This document shows positions 1 through 9,365 of a DNA stretch of 64,000 nt, one piece after another (the stretch's first letter is position 1; every line of letters begins with the position of its first letter). The DNA is from Nephrocerus scutellatus. Its lineage: Eukaryota > Arthropoda > Insecta > Diptera > Pipunculidae. The stretch covers positions 51,014,019 through 51,078,018 of the forward strand of contig OX352761.1 of NCBI GenBank assembly GCA_947095585.1. The letters are read 5' to 3'. The position numbers and the translations under genes are program-made. The notes under the pieces are model-generated. The model saw only the letters and a list, made by a program, of their open reading frames with translations. It did not search any database and was not told where the DNA came from.

Positions 1-300
1 AGGACTCCCTGAATGACTTGCGTCACGGCAATAAGTTGAGCTAAGCCCTTTAGTAAATTCAAAATAAAATAAAAATCGAAGGAATGTGATTTACAATATA
101 TCACATTCCTCACGTTTGTAGCCGGTTTCAATTTATTTTCTCAGAATTCATTGGAAAAGCAATACGAAAAACGAACACGAATTTAGAACGACGCGAGTCC
201 AAATACTTTTATCAATGAATCATGGTCAGGGAAAACTACAAAAAACCTTGACCAAGAAAATATTACAAATTATAAAAATAATTTAAAAAATACTGATAAA

Positions 301-303
<3 letters not shown>
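1..303. other. AT-rich flank, no gene seen
   Basis: No open frame or recognisable gene is visible here. The stretch is A+T rich, with short runs of A and T and one perfect hairpin (80-110). A weaker imperfect inverted repeat lies at about 222-256, where GGTCAGG faces CCTTGACC. The segment sits just beyond the 3' end of the minus-strand LINE and is therefore probably the DNA into which the LINE inserted. I looked for the left half of a target-site duplication next to the T run and found no convincing partner near the other end of the element. Confidence 0.6.
80..110. repeat. Perfect 11-bp inverted repeat (hairpin)
   Basis: AGGAATGTGAT at 80-90 is followed by nine bases and then its exact reverse complement ATCACATTCCT at 100-110. 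The pairing stops at 79/111. Eleven uninterrupted pairs with a 9-nt loop is more than expected by chance in so short a stretch. It could be part of a small inverted-repeat transposon, a 3' processing hairpin or chance; nothing around it decides this. Confidence 0.7.

Positions 304-334
<31 letters not shown>
304..334 (-). other. LINE poly(A) tail (31 T on + strand)
   Basis: An uninterrupted run of 31 T on the plus strand lies 33 bases beyond the stop codon of the minus-strand reverse transcriptase frame (stop at 368-370). Read on the minus strand this is a poly(A) tail directly after a short 3' UTR (335-367). That is what target-primed reverse transcription of a polyadenylated LINE transcript leaves behind. 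A pure run of this length suggests a fairly young insertion or continuing slippage. Confidence 0.85.
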
Positions 335-336
<2 letters not shown>

Positions 337-367
337 TGTATATATTAAGAAACAACTTATGAATACT

Positions 368-1243
368 TTAACCATCATCCTTCAAGAAGTTGTTAACGGC
401 TAATTTGAACGCCTGCAGATTATAAGATTCTGGAAACACGTGTTCGACCAATTGATTCCACATCGAAGAGACTCTCGGAAAAAAGGAGGATTTAAAGTGT
501 TGGGTTCTACATGAAAAAAGATTTAAGGCAAATCTATGTTGATTGCACCTTAAACGAGTGTTTACGTTACTGAGAAAAGGCCCAGGAACTAGAGAACGGG
601 TTTCTAAAGAACATTTATCGTTGTAAAATTTATAGAAAACAGATAAAGCTCCTACATTTCGTCTGTGCTCCAAACTATCAAGATGAACCAAATGCGATCT
701 TGGAGCACCACCCCACACATATGAATTAAATTCTAAAATTGGTCTAACATAAGATTTATATAATCTTAACACTTCAGAGGGAGTGAAGTAGAAGTTACAA
801 CGTCTTATGAAGCCTAAACATTGGCTAGCTCTTTTTGAAATTTCATAAATATGTTCTTTCCAGGAAAGATCACTTGATACTTTTAAACCTAACAACTTAA
901 GTGAATCAGATCTCGCAATAGAGGTACCATTAATAACAGGAGGAACATAATGTTGAGTTGTCTTCTGAGAAAAAAGGCAAGACTGGAATTTATTAGGGTT
1001 AAATTCTACTCTGTTAGAAATGCCCCAATCAAGAATGATTTGAATATTAGACAGAATGGTCAAATTCATTAATTCACGCGAACCATTCAAGTGAGAATTG
1101 CATTCTTTTTGATTGTCAAACTCAATGGAGGCCGATAGTGTTGTATCATCAGCAAATGAATGGATATCACAGGTTGTAGAAGACAACAGGTCGTTGATAT
1201 ATATCAAGAAGAGCGTGGGAGACAAGGATGATCCTTGAGGCAC
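368..1243 (-). pseudogene. LINE ORF2 fragment 3: RT C-terminal half
   Basis: This piece continues the reverse transcriptase in the same frame as the preceding fragment; about 100 bases of open frame link it to the TAA at 1346-1348. The nominal first codon is GTG, the Val of VPQGSSLSPTLFLIYINDL (motif B), so it is not a true start. HSFADDTTL (residues 28-36) is motif C with the two catalytic Asp residues. LKLLGLKVSSDLSW matches the later LG-x block. The C-terminal thumb/tail region begins at YVRPILEFNSYVWGG. From there it passes directly to LDSLEHRRNVGALS. From what I know of related elements, about twenty residues usually lie between these blocks, so a small in-frame deletion at ~675-690 is likely. 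The stop is TAA at 368-370. Confidence 0.9.
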
Positions 1244-1345
1244 GCCAGCATTGATCCCATGTAAATCTGAAGATATACCATTTAATACAACTTTTATTTT
1301 ACGGTTCCATAAATAATTCTCAATCCATGTAATGAGAGAGGAGTG

Positions 1346-2770
1346 TTAATTCAGCGCACGAATCTTATTAATAAGACAATCATGCCATACTCTATCAAAA
1401 GCTTTAGCAATATCTAAGGAAACAACGCTTGATTCACCTAGGTTTTCAATGCTTCGCTCCAAACAATGAGTCATGTACGTCATTAGTTCGCCTGAAGATC
1501 GATTTTTACGAAATCCATACTGCACATCGGATAAAAGAACATTCGAATCCAGATAGTTCATTAGTCTGAAATTAACGATAGATTCCATTACCTTCGATAG
1601 AACCGACAACAAAGCAATAGGTCGGTAGTTCGTAGGTGCCGATTTATCACCTTTTTTCGGGACGGGTTGAATATTAGCTATTTTCCAAATTGACGGAAAA
1701 ACACCTGTCTTCATTGAGAGATGAAACAATTTGCTAAGCGGTTTTGCCAAAGTAAGATGACAACTTTTCAATACTAATGGCGGAATACCGTCGGGGCCAG
1801 TCGCTTTATTGGGGTCAAGTTCTTTCAGAATCTTTGAAACAACCCGTTTCCGATAATAGATTTTAGACATACGTGGACCTAGATTCGGGAGAATTGGGGG
1901 GCTTTGATTAGTTAAAGGAAGAGTAGACGCACCAGCGAAATGAGAAGCTAAGAGATTAGCTTTCTCAATATTAGTTCTATAATGAATACCATTATGAAAT
2001 AAAGAAGGAATAGACGAAGTATTGTCTGCAAAGTTTCTTTTAACCAATGCAGCAAACGACCAAAAGCTTCGACTGTTTGAATCAGAATCCAAAATTTTTC
2101 GCATGCTATCTCGAATCTTAAGGTCATATATTATTTTGGACCTTTTCAATATTGCGTTTGATCTATTTCTAGCTATTCGAAACTTTACAAGGTTTTCTTC
2201 AGAAGTGCAATTAACGTAGTCCAAATGGGCTGCTTTTTTACACGCGACTGCTGACCTGCAATGTTCGTTAAACCATTTATTTTTATGAGTATTTTTCTTT
2301 TTAAATGAAGAAGGAATGCAATTTTTCATTCCTAGCAAAATGGTTGACGTGATAAGTTGTGATGCTTCATCAGCATTATTGCTGGAAAAACAGGTTGACC
2401 AATCAAATGAGCTATAAAATTGGTTCAGGAGCTCCCAGTTAGCATTTTTATAGTGCCAGAGTAGCCTTTTACTTGTAGTCTCAATAAGGGCTGGTGATAT
2501 TGAAAATTTGGCTACTATCAAAGCATGGTCAGAAAGACCTAATGGAGCAGATACATCAATTGAATATTTATCAGGCATAGTTGTAAGAAATAAATCTAAA
2601 AGGTGAGGTGATTGACCAGTAGTATCGGGATACCTAGTTGGCTTATCAACGAGTTGGGTGAAAAGATTAACATTTGAAAATAGTTCAGCGGTTTCACCTG
2701 ATCGATCTCTACCATTCGAATAGGTCAACCATGAATCATTGTGGACATTAAAATCACCCAAGACTACCAA
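1346..2770 (-). pseudogene. LINE ORF2 fragment 2: endonuclease C-half and RT N-half
   Basis: This is the largest open piece (474 codons). Its nominal first codon at 2770 is TTG and not a real start; the frame is already open upstream, where it picks up after the frameshift. Residues 5-8 are GDFN and residues 80-82 SDH, the catalytic Asp/Asn and Asp/His pairs of APE-like endonucleases. A basic linker follows. The reverse transcriptase begins with NKATGPDGIPPLVLK, then NYRPIALLSVLSKVMESI and QYGFRKNRSS, and ends with motif A, SLDIAKAFDRVW, whose first Asp (about residue 453) is a catalytic carboxylate. The frame stops at TAA 1346-1348, soon after motif A. The next fragment is in the same frame, so this stop is a simple nonsense change. 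Confidence 0.9.
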
Positions 2771-2784
2771 TTCTGATGTTGGTG

Positions 2785-3228
2785 TTAATTGGTAATCTTG
2801 TCTATTGTGTCTGATAAGTAATTAAACTCAATATTAGTGTCATCAGGTGACAAATTAGGACTACGATAAAGGGAACAAATAAATATCGAATGGTTTGAAA
2901 TTACAATTTCAATCCATATCGTATTGAACATTGGATTACTGTTTGGAATATTAAAATTAGGTACACTAAAACTGATGTCTTCTCGTATAAATAAAATAAC
3001 CCCACGATGAGGAACCAAACAGTCGACACGAGAATACCCCTGACATTGAAAATCATTTGGGGAACCCATATAAGAGGCCTGCGTTTCACATGAACTTAGA
3101 ACCGCAGGTTTATTCGCGTCAAGATGTGCTACGATCGAGTTGAAATTACTTTTAATGCCGCGAATATTTGTGAAATGAATTTCAAAATAAGAGTTCATTT
3201 TACAAATTAAAAATACCGAACCCGTCAA
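2785..3228 (-). pseudogene. LINE ORF2 fragment 1: endonuclease N-terminal half
   Basis: This frame covers the first half of an APE-like endonuclease, which would nick target DNA to prime reverse transcription. The first codon of the open frame is TTG; the first ATG is at 3196-3198 and gives the more natural start, MNSYFEIHFTNIRG. In the family the conserved Asn and the Glu of the CET motif bind the catalytic metal; both are visible (Asn of FTNIRG, Glu of SSCETQ). ICSLYRSPN corresponds to the conserved Y-R-P/S block. The frame ends at TAA 2785-2787. The next part of the domain (GDFN) continues in another minus-strand frame, and the two frames overlap by a single base, so a one-base deletion or equivalent lies near 2785-2790. 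It is a broken gene, not a complete small protein. Confidence 0.88.
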
Positions 3229-3757
3229 GATGATGAAAATATACGTAAAATAAGATTATAATAAAATAAAAAATCAAAAAATATTATAAATAACAATAAT
3301 AAGAAGAATTTCTACGAACCAACCACTCAACAGTGAAAACGTTACTTATTCGTTTGTAGTACCTGGCCTAACAAACGAAAAAGGCACGCACAGCTACTGA
3401 GACAGAAAGTCAATAAAAATTCTACTTCTAAAAACTACTCAAATAAAATAAAAACTTGAATAACAATACTTTTTAACGTAACTGCTTTTTTGTGTCTGAT
3501 TCTTTGGTAACGTTACTTTTGTTTGATATTCTTGTTTTTCAAATTACCAATTTGTTCTTTTTAAGATCTTGCTTTTTTTATCGATCTTGACCAATAAATT
3601 TAACACTTTTAGATATGAAAAATTAATCTTAAAATATTTTAACACAACAATAAATACTGTATGATATTAAACACAATTTAAAATAATGAAAAAAGTTAAT
3701 TTTAATTAAAATGAAAATATGATAAAATATATTTAATTTTTTGAAATAAAATTTATT
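3229..3757. other. AT-rich gene-free stretch between LINE and satellite
   Basis: About 530 bases with long A/T-rich tracts and no convincing coding frame. On the minus strand the frame of the endonuclease stays open only a few codons past 3228 before TAA at 3256-3258. Part of this stretch may be LINE 5' UTR and part older flanking DNA. I could not place the border, because no target-site duplication matching the sequence left of the T run (ending ACTGATAAACAA) was found. The satellite starts abruptly at its right edge. Confidence 0.6.
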
Positions 3758-5058
3758 TTATGGTCTGGAATTGAGGGAACAAAGCAAATTCTCAAGCGAT
3801 TCGTATAAAATTCGGTATGTAGGACTAAAATGCGACTATAAGACTTCTTCCTATAGATATTCTGGAATATGGTCATTATGGTCTGGAATTTCGGGAACAA
3901 AGCAATTTCTTACGCGATTCGTATGAAATTGGGTATGTAGGACTAAAATGCGGCTATAAGACTTCTTCCTATGAATATTCTGGAATATGGTCATTATGGT
4001 ATGGAATTTCGGGAACAAAGCAATTTCTCAAGCGATTCGCATGAAATTCGGTGTGTAGGGCTAAGATACGACTATAAAACTTTTTCCTATGGCAATTATG
4101 GAATATGGTCTGGAATTTTGGGAACAAAACAATTTTTCAAGCTATTCGCATGAAATTTGGTATGTAGGGCTGAGATGCGACTATAAATCTTTTTCCTATG
4201 GCAGTTCTGGAATATGGTCATTATGGTCTGGAATTTCGGGATCAAAGCAATTTCTCAAGCGATTCGCATGAAATTCGGTGTGTAGGGCTAAGATACGACT
4301 ATAAAACTTTTTGCAATGGCAATTCTGGAATATAGTCTGGAATTTCGGGAACAAAGCAATTTTTCAAGCTATTCGCCTGAAATTTGGTAAGTAGTGCTGA
4401 GATGCGACTAGAAAACTTTTTCCTATGGCAGTTCTGGAATATGGTCATTATGGTCTGGAATTTCGGGAACAAAGCAATTTCTCAAGCGATTCGCATGAAA
4501 TTCGGTGTGTAGGGCTGAGATACGACTATAAAACTTTTTCCATTGGCAATTCTGGAATATGGTCATTATGGTCTGGAATTGAGGGAACAAAGAAAATTCT
4601 CAAGCGATTCGCATGAAATTCGGTGTGTAGGGCTAAGATACGATACTTTTTCCAATGGCAATTCTGGAATATGGTCATTATGGTCTGGAATTTCGGGAAC
4701 AAAGCAATTTTTCAAGCGATTCGCATTAAATTGGGTATGTAGGACTAAAATGCGACTATAAGACTTCTTCCTATGGATATTCTGGAATATGGTCATTATG
4801 GTATGGAATTTCCGGAACAAAGCAATTTCTCAAGCGATTCGCATGAAATTCGGTGTGTAGGGCTAAGATACGACTATAAAACTTTTTCCAATGGCAATTC
4901 TGGAATATGGTCATTATGGTCTGGAATTGAGGGAACAAAGAAAATTCTCAAGCTATTCGCATAAAATTCGGTGTGTCGGGCTAAGATGTGACTATAAAAC
5001 TTTTTCCTATGGCAATTATGGAATATGGTCTGGAATTTAGGGAACAAAGCAATTTTTC

Positions 5059-5075
5059 AAGCTATTTTGGTATGT
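5059..5075 (+). repeat. Ten-base deletion tag in short monomers
   Basis: CAAGCTATTTTGGTATG replaces a form in which CGCATGAAAT stands between CTATT and TTGG. The same deletion is seen near 6438, 9652, 10677, 11129, 12154, 13868, 14320 and 15345 and nowhere else that I noticed, so all derive from one event and mark the 4.5-17 kb domain. Confidence 0.8.
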
Positions 5076-6032
5076 AGGGCTGAGATGCGACTATAAAACT
5101 TTTTCCTTTGGCAGTTCTGGAATATAGTCATTATGGTCTGGAATTTCGGGAACAAAGCAATTTCTCAAGCGATTCGTATGAATTCGGTATGTAGGACTAA
5201 AATGCGACTATAAGACTTCTTCCTATGGATATTCTGGAATATGGTCATTATGGTCTGGAATTTCGGGAACAAAGCAATTTCTTACGCGATTCGTATGAAA
5301 TTGGGTATGTAGGACTAAAATGCGACTATAAGACTTCTTCCTATGGATATTCTGGAATATGGTCATTATGGTATGGAATTTCCGGAACAAAGCAATTTCT
5401 CAAGCAATTCGCATGAAATTCGGTGTGTAGGGCTAAGATACGACTATAAAACTTTTTCCAATGGCAATCCTGGAATATGGTCATTATGGTCTGGAATTTC
5501 GGGAACAAAGCAAATTCTCAAGCGATTCGCATAAAATTCGGTGTGTACGGCTAAGATGCGAGTATAAAACTTTTTCCTATGGCAATTATGGAATAAGGTC
5601 TGGAATTTAGGGAACAAAGCAATTTTTCAAGCTATTCGCATGAAATTTGGTATGTAGGGCTGAGATGCGACTATAAAACTTTTTCCTTTGGCAGTAATGG
5701 CATATAGTCATTATGGTCTGGAATTTCGGGAACAAAGCAATTTCTCAAGCGATTCGTATGAAATTCGGTGGATAGGGCTAAGATACGACTATAAAACTTT
5801 TTGCAATGGCAATTCTGGAATATAGTCTGGAATTTCGGGAACAAAGCAATTTTTCAAGCTATTCGCCTGAAATTTGGTAAGTAGTGCTGAGATGCGACTA
5901 GAAAACTTTTTCCTATGGCAGTTCTGGAATATGGTCATTATGGTCTGGAATTTCGGGAACAAAGCAATTTCTCAAGCGATTCGCATGAAATTCGGTGTGT
6001 AGGGCTAAGATGCGACTATAAAACTTTTTCCA

Positions 6033-6150
6033 ATGGCAATTCTGCAATATGGTCATTATGGTCTTGAATTTCGGGAACAAAGCAATTTCTCAAGCGATTC
6101 GCATGAAATTTGGTTTTTAGGACTAAGATACGACTATAAAACTTTTTCCA
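6033..6150 (+). repeat. Example 118-bp monomer, type B
   Basis: A representative full-length unit measured from the ATGGCAATTCTG landmark to the next one at 6151. Type B monomers carry GGCAATTCTGG after the T-rich tract. They differ from type A (GGATATTCTGG after TATAAGACTTCTTCC) and type C (GGCAGTTCTGG, often after CCTTT). Inside each 118-bp unit the stretch TATGGTCATTATGGTCTGG holds two TATGGTC copies nine bases apart. Confidence 0.9.
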
Positions 6151-8091
6151 TTGGCAATTCTGGAATATGGTCATTATGGTCTGGAATTTCGGGAACAAAG
6201 CAATTTCTCAAGCGATTCGCATGAAATTCGGTGTGTAGGGCTAAGATACGACTATAAAACTTTTTCCTATGGCAATTCTGGAATATGGTCATTATGGTCT
6301 GGAATTGAGGGAACAAAGAAAATTCTCAAGCGATTCGCATAAAATTCGGTGTGTAGGGCTAAGATGTGACTATAAAACTTTTTCCTATGGCAATTATTGA
6401 ATATGGTCTGGAATTTAGGGAACAAAGCAATTTTTCAAGCTATTTTGGTATGTAGGGCTGAGATGCGACTTTAAAACTTTTTCCTTTGGCAGTTCTGGAA
6501 TATAGTCATTATGGTCTGGAATTTCGGGAACAAAGCAATTTCTCAAGCGATTCGTATGAAATTCGGTATGTAGGACTAAAATGCGACTATAAGACTTCTT
6601 CCTATGGATATTCTGGAATATGGTCATTATGGTCTGGAATTTCGGGAACAAAGCAAATTCTCAAGCGATTCGCATAAAATTCGGTGTGTAGGGCTAAGAT
6701 GCGACTATAAAACTTTTTCATATGGCAATTATGGAATATGGTCTGGAATTTAGGGAACAAAGCAATTTTTCAAGCTATTCGCATGAAATTCGGTATGTGG
6801 GGCTGAGATGCGACTATAAAACTTTTTCCTATGGCAGTTCTGGAATATGGTCTGGAATTTAGGGAACAAAGCAATTTTTCAAGCTATTCGCATGAAATTC
6901 GGTATGTGGGGCTGAGATGCGACTATAAAACTTTTTCCTATGGCAGTTCTGGAATATGGTCATTATGGTCTGGAATTTCGGGAACAAAGCAAATTCTCGA
7001 GCGATTCGCATAAAATTCGGTGTGTAAGGCTAAGATGCGACTATAAAACTTTTTCCTATGGCAATTATGGAATATGGTCTGGAATTTAGGGAACAAAGCA
7101 ATTTTCAAGCTATTCGCATGAAATTTGGTATGTAGGGCTGAGATACGACTATAAAACGTTTTCCTATGGCAGTTCTGGAATATGGTCATTATGGTCTAGA
7201 ATTTCGGGAACAAAGCAATTTCTCAAGCGATTCGTAGGAAATTCGGTGTGTAGGACTCAAATGCGACTATAAGACTTCTTCCTATGGATATTCTGGAATA
7301 TGATCATTATGGTCTGGAATTTCGGGAACAAAGCAATTTTTCAAGCTATTCGCATGAAATTTGGTATGTTGGGCTGAGATGCGACTATAAAACTTTTTCC
7401 TATGGCAGTTCTGAAATATGGTCATTATGGTCTGGAATTGAGGGAACAAAGCAAATTCTCAAGCGATTCGCATAAAATTCGGTGTGTAGGGCTAAGATAC
7501 GACTATAAAACTTTTTCCTATGGCAATTATTGAATATGGTCTGGAATTTAGGGAACAAAGCAATTTTTCAAGCTATTCGCATGAAATTTGGTATGTAGGG
7601 CTGAGATGCGACTATAAAACTTTTTCCTTTGGCAGTTCTGGAATATAGTCATTATGGTCTGGAATTTCGGGAACAAAGCAATTTCTCAAGCGATTCGTAT
7701 AAAATTCGGTATGTAGGACTAAAATGCGACTATAAGACTTCTTCCTATGGATATTCTGGAATATGGTCATTATGGTCTGGAATTTCGGGAACAAAGCTAT
7801 TTCTCAAGCAATTCGCATGAAATTCGGTGTGTAGGGCTAAGATACGACTATAAAACTTTTTCCAATGGCAATTCTGCTATATGGTCATTATGGTCTGGAA
7901 TTTCGGGAACAAAGCAAATTCTCAAGCGATTCGCATAAAATTCGGTGTGTACGGCTAAGATGCGAGTATAAAACTTTTTCCTATGGCAATTATGGAATAT
8001 GGTCTGGAATTTAGGGAACAAAGCAATTTTTCAAGCTATTCGCATGAAATTTGGTATGTAGGGCTGAGATGCGACTATACAACTTTTTCCT

Positions 8092-8781
8092 TTGGCAGTT
8101 CTGGAATATAGTCATTATGGTCTGGAATTTCGGGAACAAAGCAATTTCTCAAGCGATTCGTATAAAATTCGGTATGTAGGACTAAAATGCGACTATAAGA
8201 CTTCTTCCTATGGATATTCTGGAATATGGTCATTATGGTCTGGAATTTCGGGAACAAAGCAAATTCTCAAGCGATTCGCATAAAATTCGGTGTGTACGGC
8301 TAAGATGCGAGTATAAAACTTTTTCCTATGGCAATTATGGAATATGATCTGGAATTTAGGGAACAAAGCAATTTTTCAAGCTATTCGCATGAAATTTGGT
8401 ATCTAGGGCTGAGATGCGACTATAAAACTTTTTCCTTTGGCAGTAATGGAATATAGTCATTATGGTCTGGAATTTCGGGAACAAAGCAATTTCTCAAGCA
8501 ATTCGCATGAAATTCGGTGTGTAGGGCTAAGATACGACTATAAAACTTTTTCCAATGGCAATTCTGGAATATGGTCATTATGGTCTGGAATTTCGGGAAC
8601 AAAGCAAATTCTCAAGCGATTCGCATAAAATTCGGTGTGTACGGCTAAGATGCGAGTATAAAACTTTTTCCTATGGCAATTATGGAATATGGTCTGGAAT
8701 TTAGGGAACAAAGCAATTTTTCAAGCTATTCGCATGAAATTTGGTATGTAGGGCTGAGATGCGACTATAAAACTTTTTCCT
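8092..8781 (+). repeat. 345-bp trimer higher-order repeat, two consecutive copies
   Basis: Units read C (8092-8209), A (8210-8327), S (8328-8436), then C (8437-8554), B (8555-8672), S (8673-8781). The 118+118+109 pattern, with a short monomer in third place, recurs over much of 7.6-38 kb and is the basic higher-order unit of this part of the array. The second place can be type A or type B. Confidence 0.85.
8673..8781 (+). repeat. Example 109-bp monomer, type S (short)
   Basis: The short type has GGCAATTATGG followed by AATATGGTCTGGAATTTAGG. It lacks exactly the nine bases TATGGTCAT present in 118-bp units, i.e. one of two tandem TATGGTC copies. It usually carries TTTAGGG in place of TTTCGGG and CAAGCTATTCGC in place of CAAGCGATTCGC, so it is a long-standing subfamily and not one recurrent deletion. 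Confidence 0.9.
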
Positions 8782-9365
8782 TTGGCAGTTCTGGAATATA
8801 GTCATTATGGTCTGGAATTTCGGGAACAAAGCAATTTCTCAAGCGATTCGTATGAAATTCGGTATGTAGGACTAAAATGCGACTATAAGACTTCTTCCTA
8901 TGGATATTCTGGAATATGGTCATTATGGTCTGGAATTTCGGGAACAAAGCAATTTCTCAAGCGATTCGCATGAAATTCGGTGTGTAGGGCTAAGATGCGA
9001 CTATAAAACTTTTTCCAATGGCAATTCTGCAATATGGTCATTATGGTCTTGAATTTCGGGAACAAAGCAATTTCTCAAGCGATTCGCATGAAATTTGGTT
9101 TTTAGGACTAAGATACGACTATAAAACTTTTTCCATTGGCAATTCTGGAATATGGTCATTATGGTCTGGAATTGAGGGAACAAAGAAAATTCTCAAGCGA
9201 TTCGCATGAAATTCGGTGTGTAGGGCTAAGATACGATACTTTTTCCAATGGCAATTCTGGAATATGGTCATTATGGTCTGGAATTTCGGGAACAAAGCAA
9301 TTTTTCAAGCGATTCGCATTAAATTGGGTATGTAGGACTAAAATGCGACTATAAGACTTCTTCCT

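Larger units (their letters stand above)
304..3228 (-). mobile_element. Degenerate non-LTR retrotransposon (LINE), jockey/CR1-like
   Basis: The element reads right to left: APE-type endonuclease, reverse transcriptase, short 3' UTR, poly(A). Endonuclease signs are the N-terminal FTNIRG stretch, a CET motif, GDFN and LSDH. Reverse transcriptase signs are NKATGPDGIP, NYRPIALLSVLSK, QYGFRKNRS, SLDIAKAFD, VPQGSSLSP and FADD. No LTRs are present. A gag-like first ORF is not seen between the endonuclease and the satellite, so the copy is 5'-truncated or belongs to a type without one. It is inactive: a frameshift splits the endonuclease, a TAA splits the reverse transcriptase, and a short in-frame loss is suspected near 675-690. 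The 5' border is not defined and may lie anywhere up to ~3757. Assignment to jockey, CR1 or a neighbouring clade is from motif style only. Confidence 0.9.

Noticed and set aside
2022..2219. Plus-strand 65-codon frame inside the LINE
   Set aside because: It lies opposite the well-supported endonuclease/RT frame and has no recognisable motif.
2901..3089. Minus-strand 62-codon frame overlapping endonuclease fragment 1
   Set aside because: It is the alternative frame of the same DNA; the motif-bearing frame is the one at 2785-3228.
246..3598. CTTGACCAA at ~248 and again near 3587 as element ends
   Set aside because: A nine-base match in AT-rich DNA, not next to the poly(A) tail and not flanked by further similarity; taken as chance.
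290..3757. Target-site duplication of the LINE
   Set aside because: The sequence left of the T run (ACTGATAAACAA) has only loose matches such as GATATTAAACACAATTT near 3665; none is exact enough.
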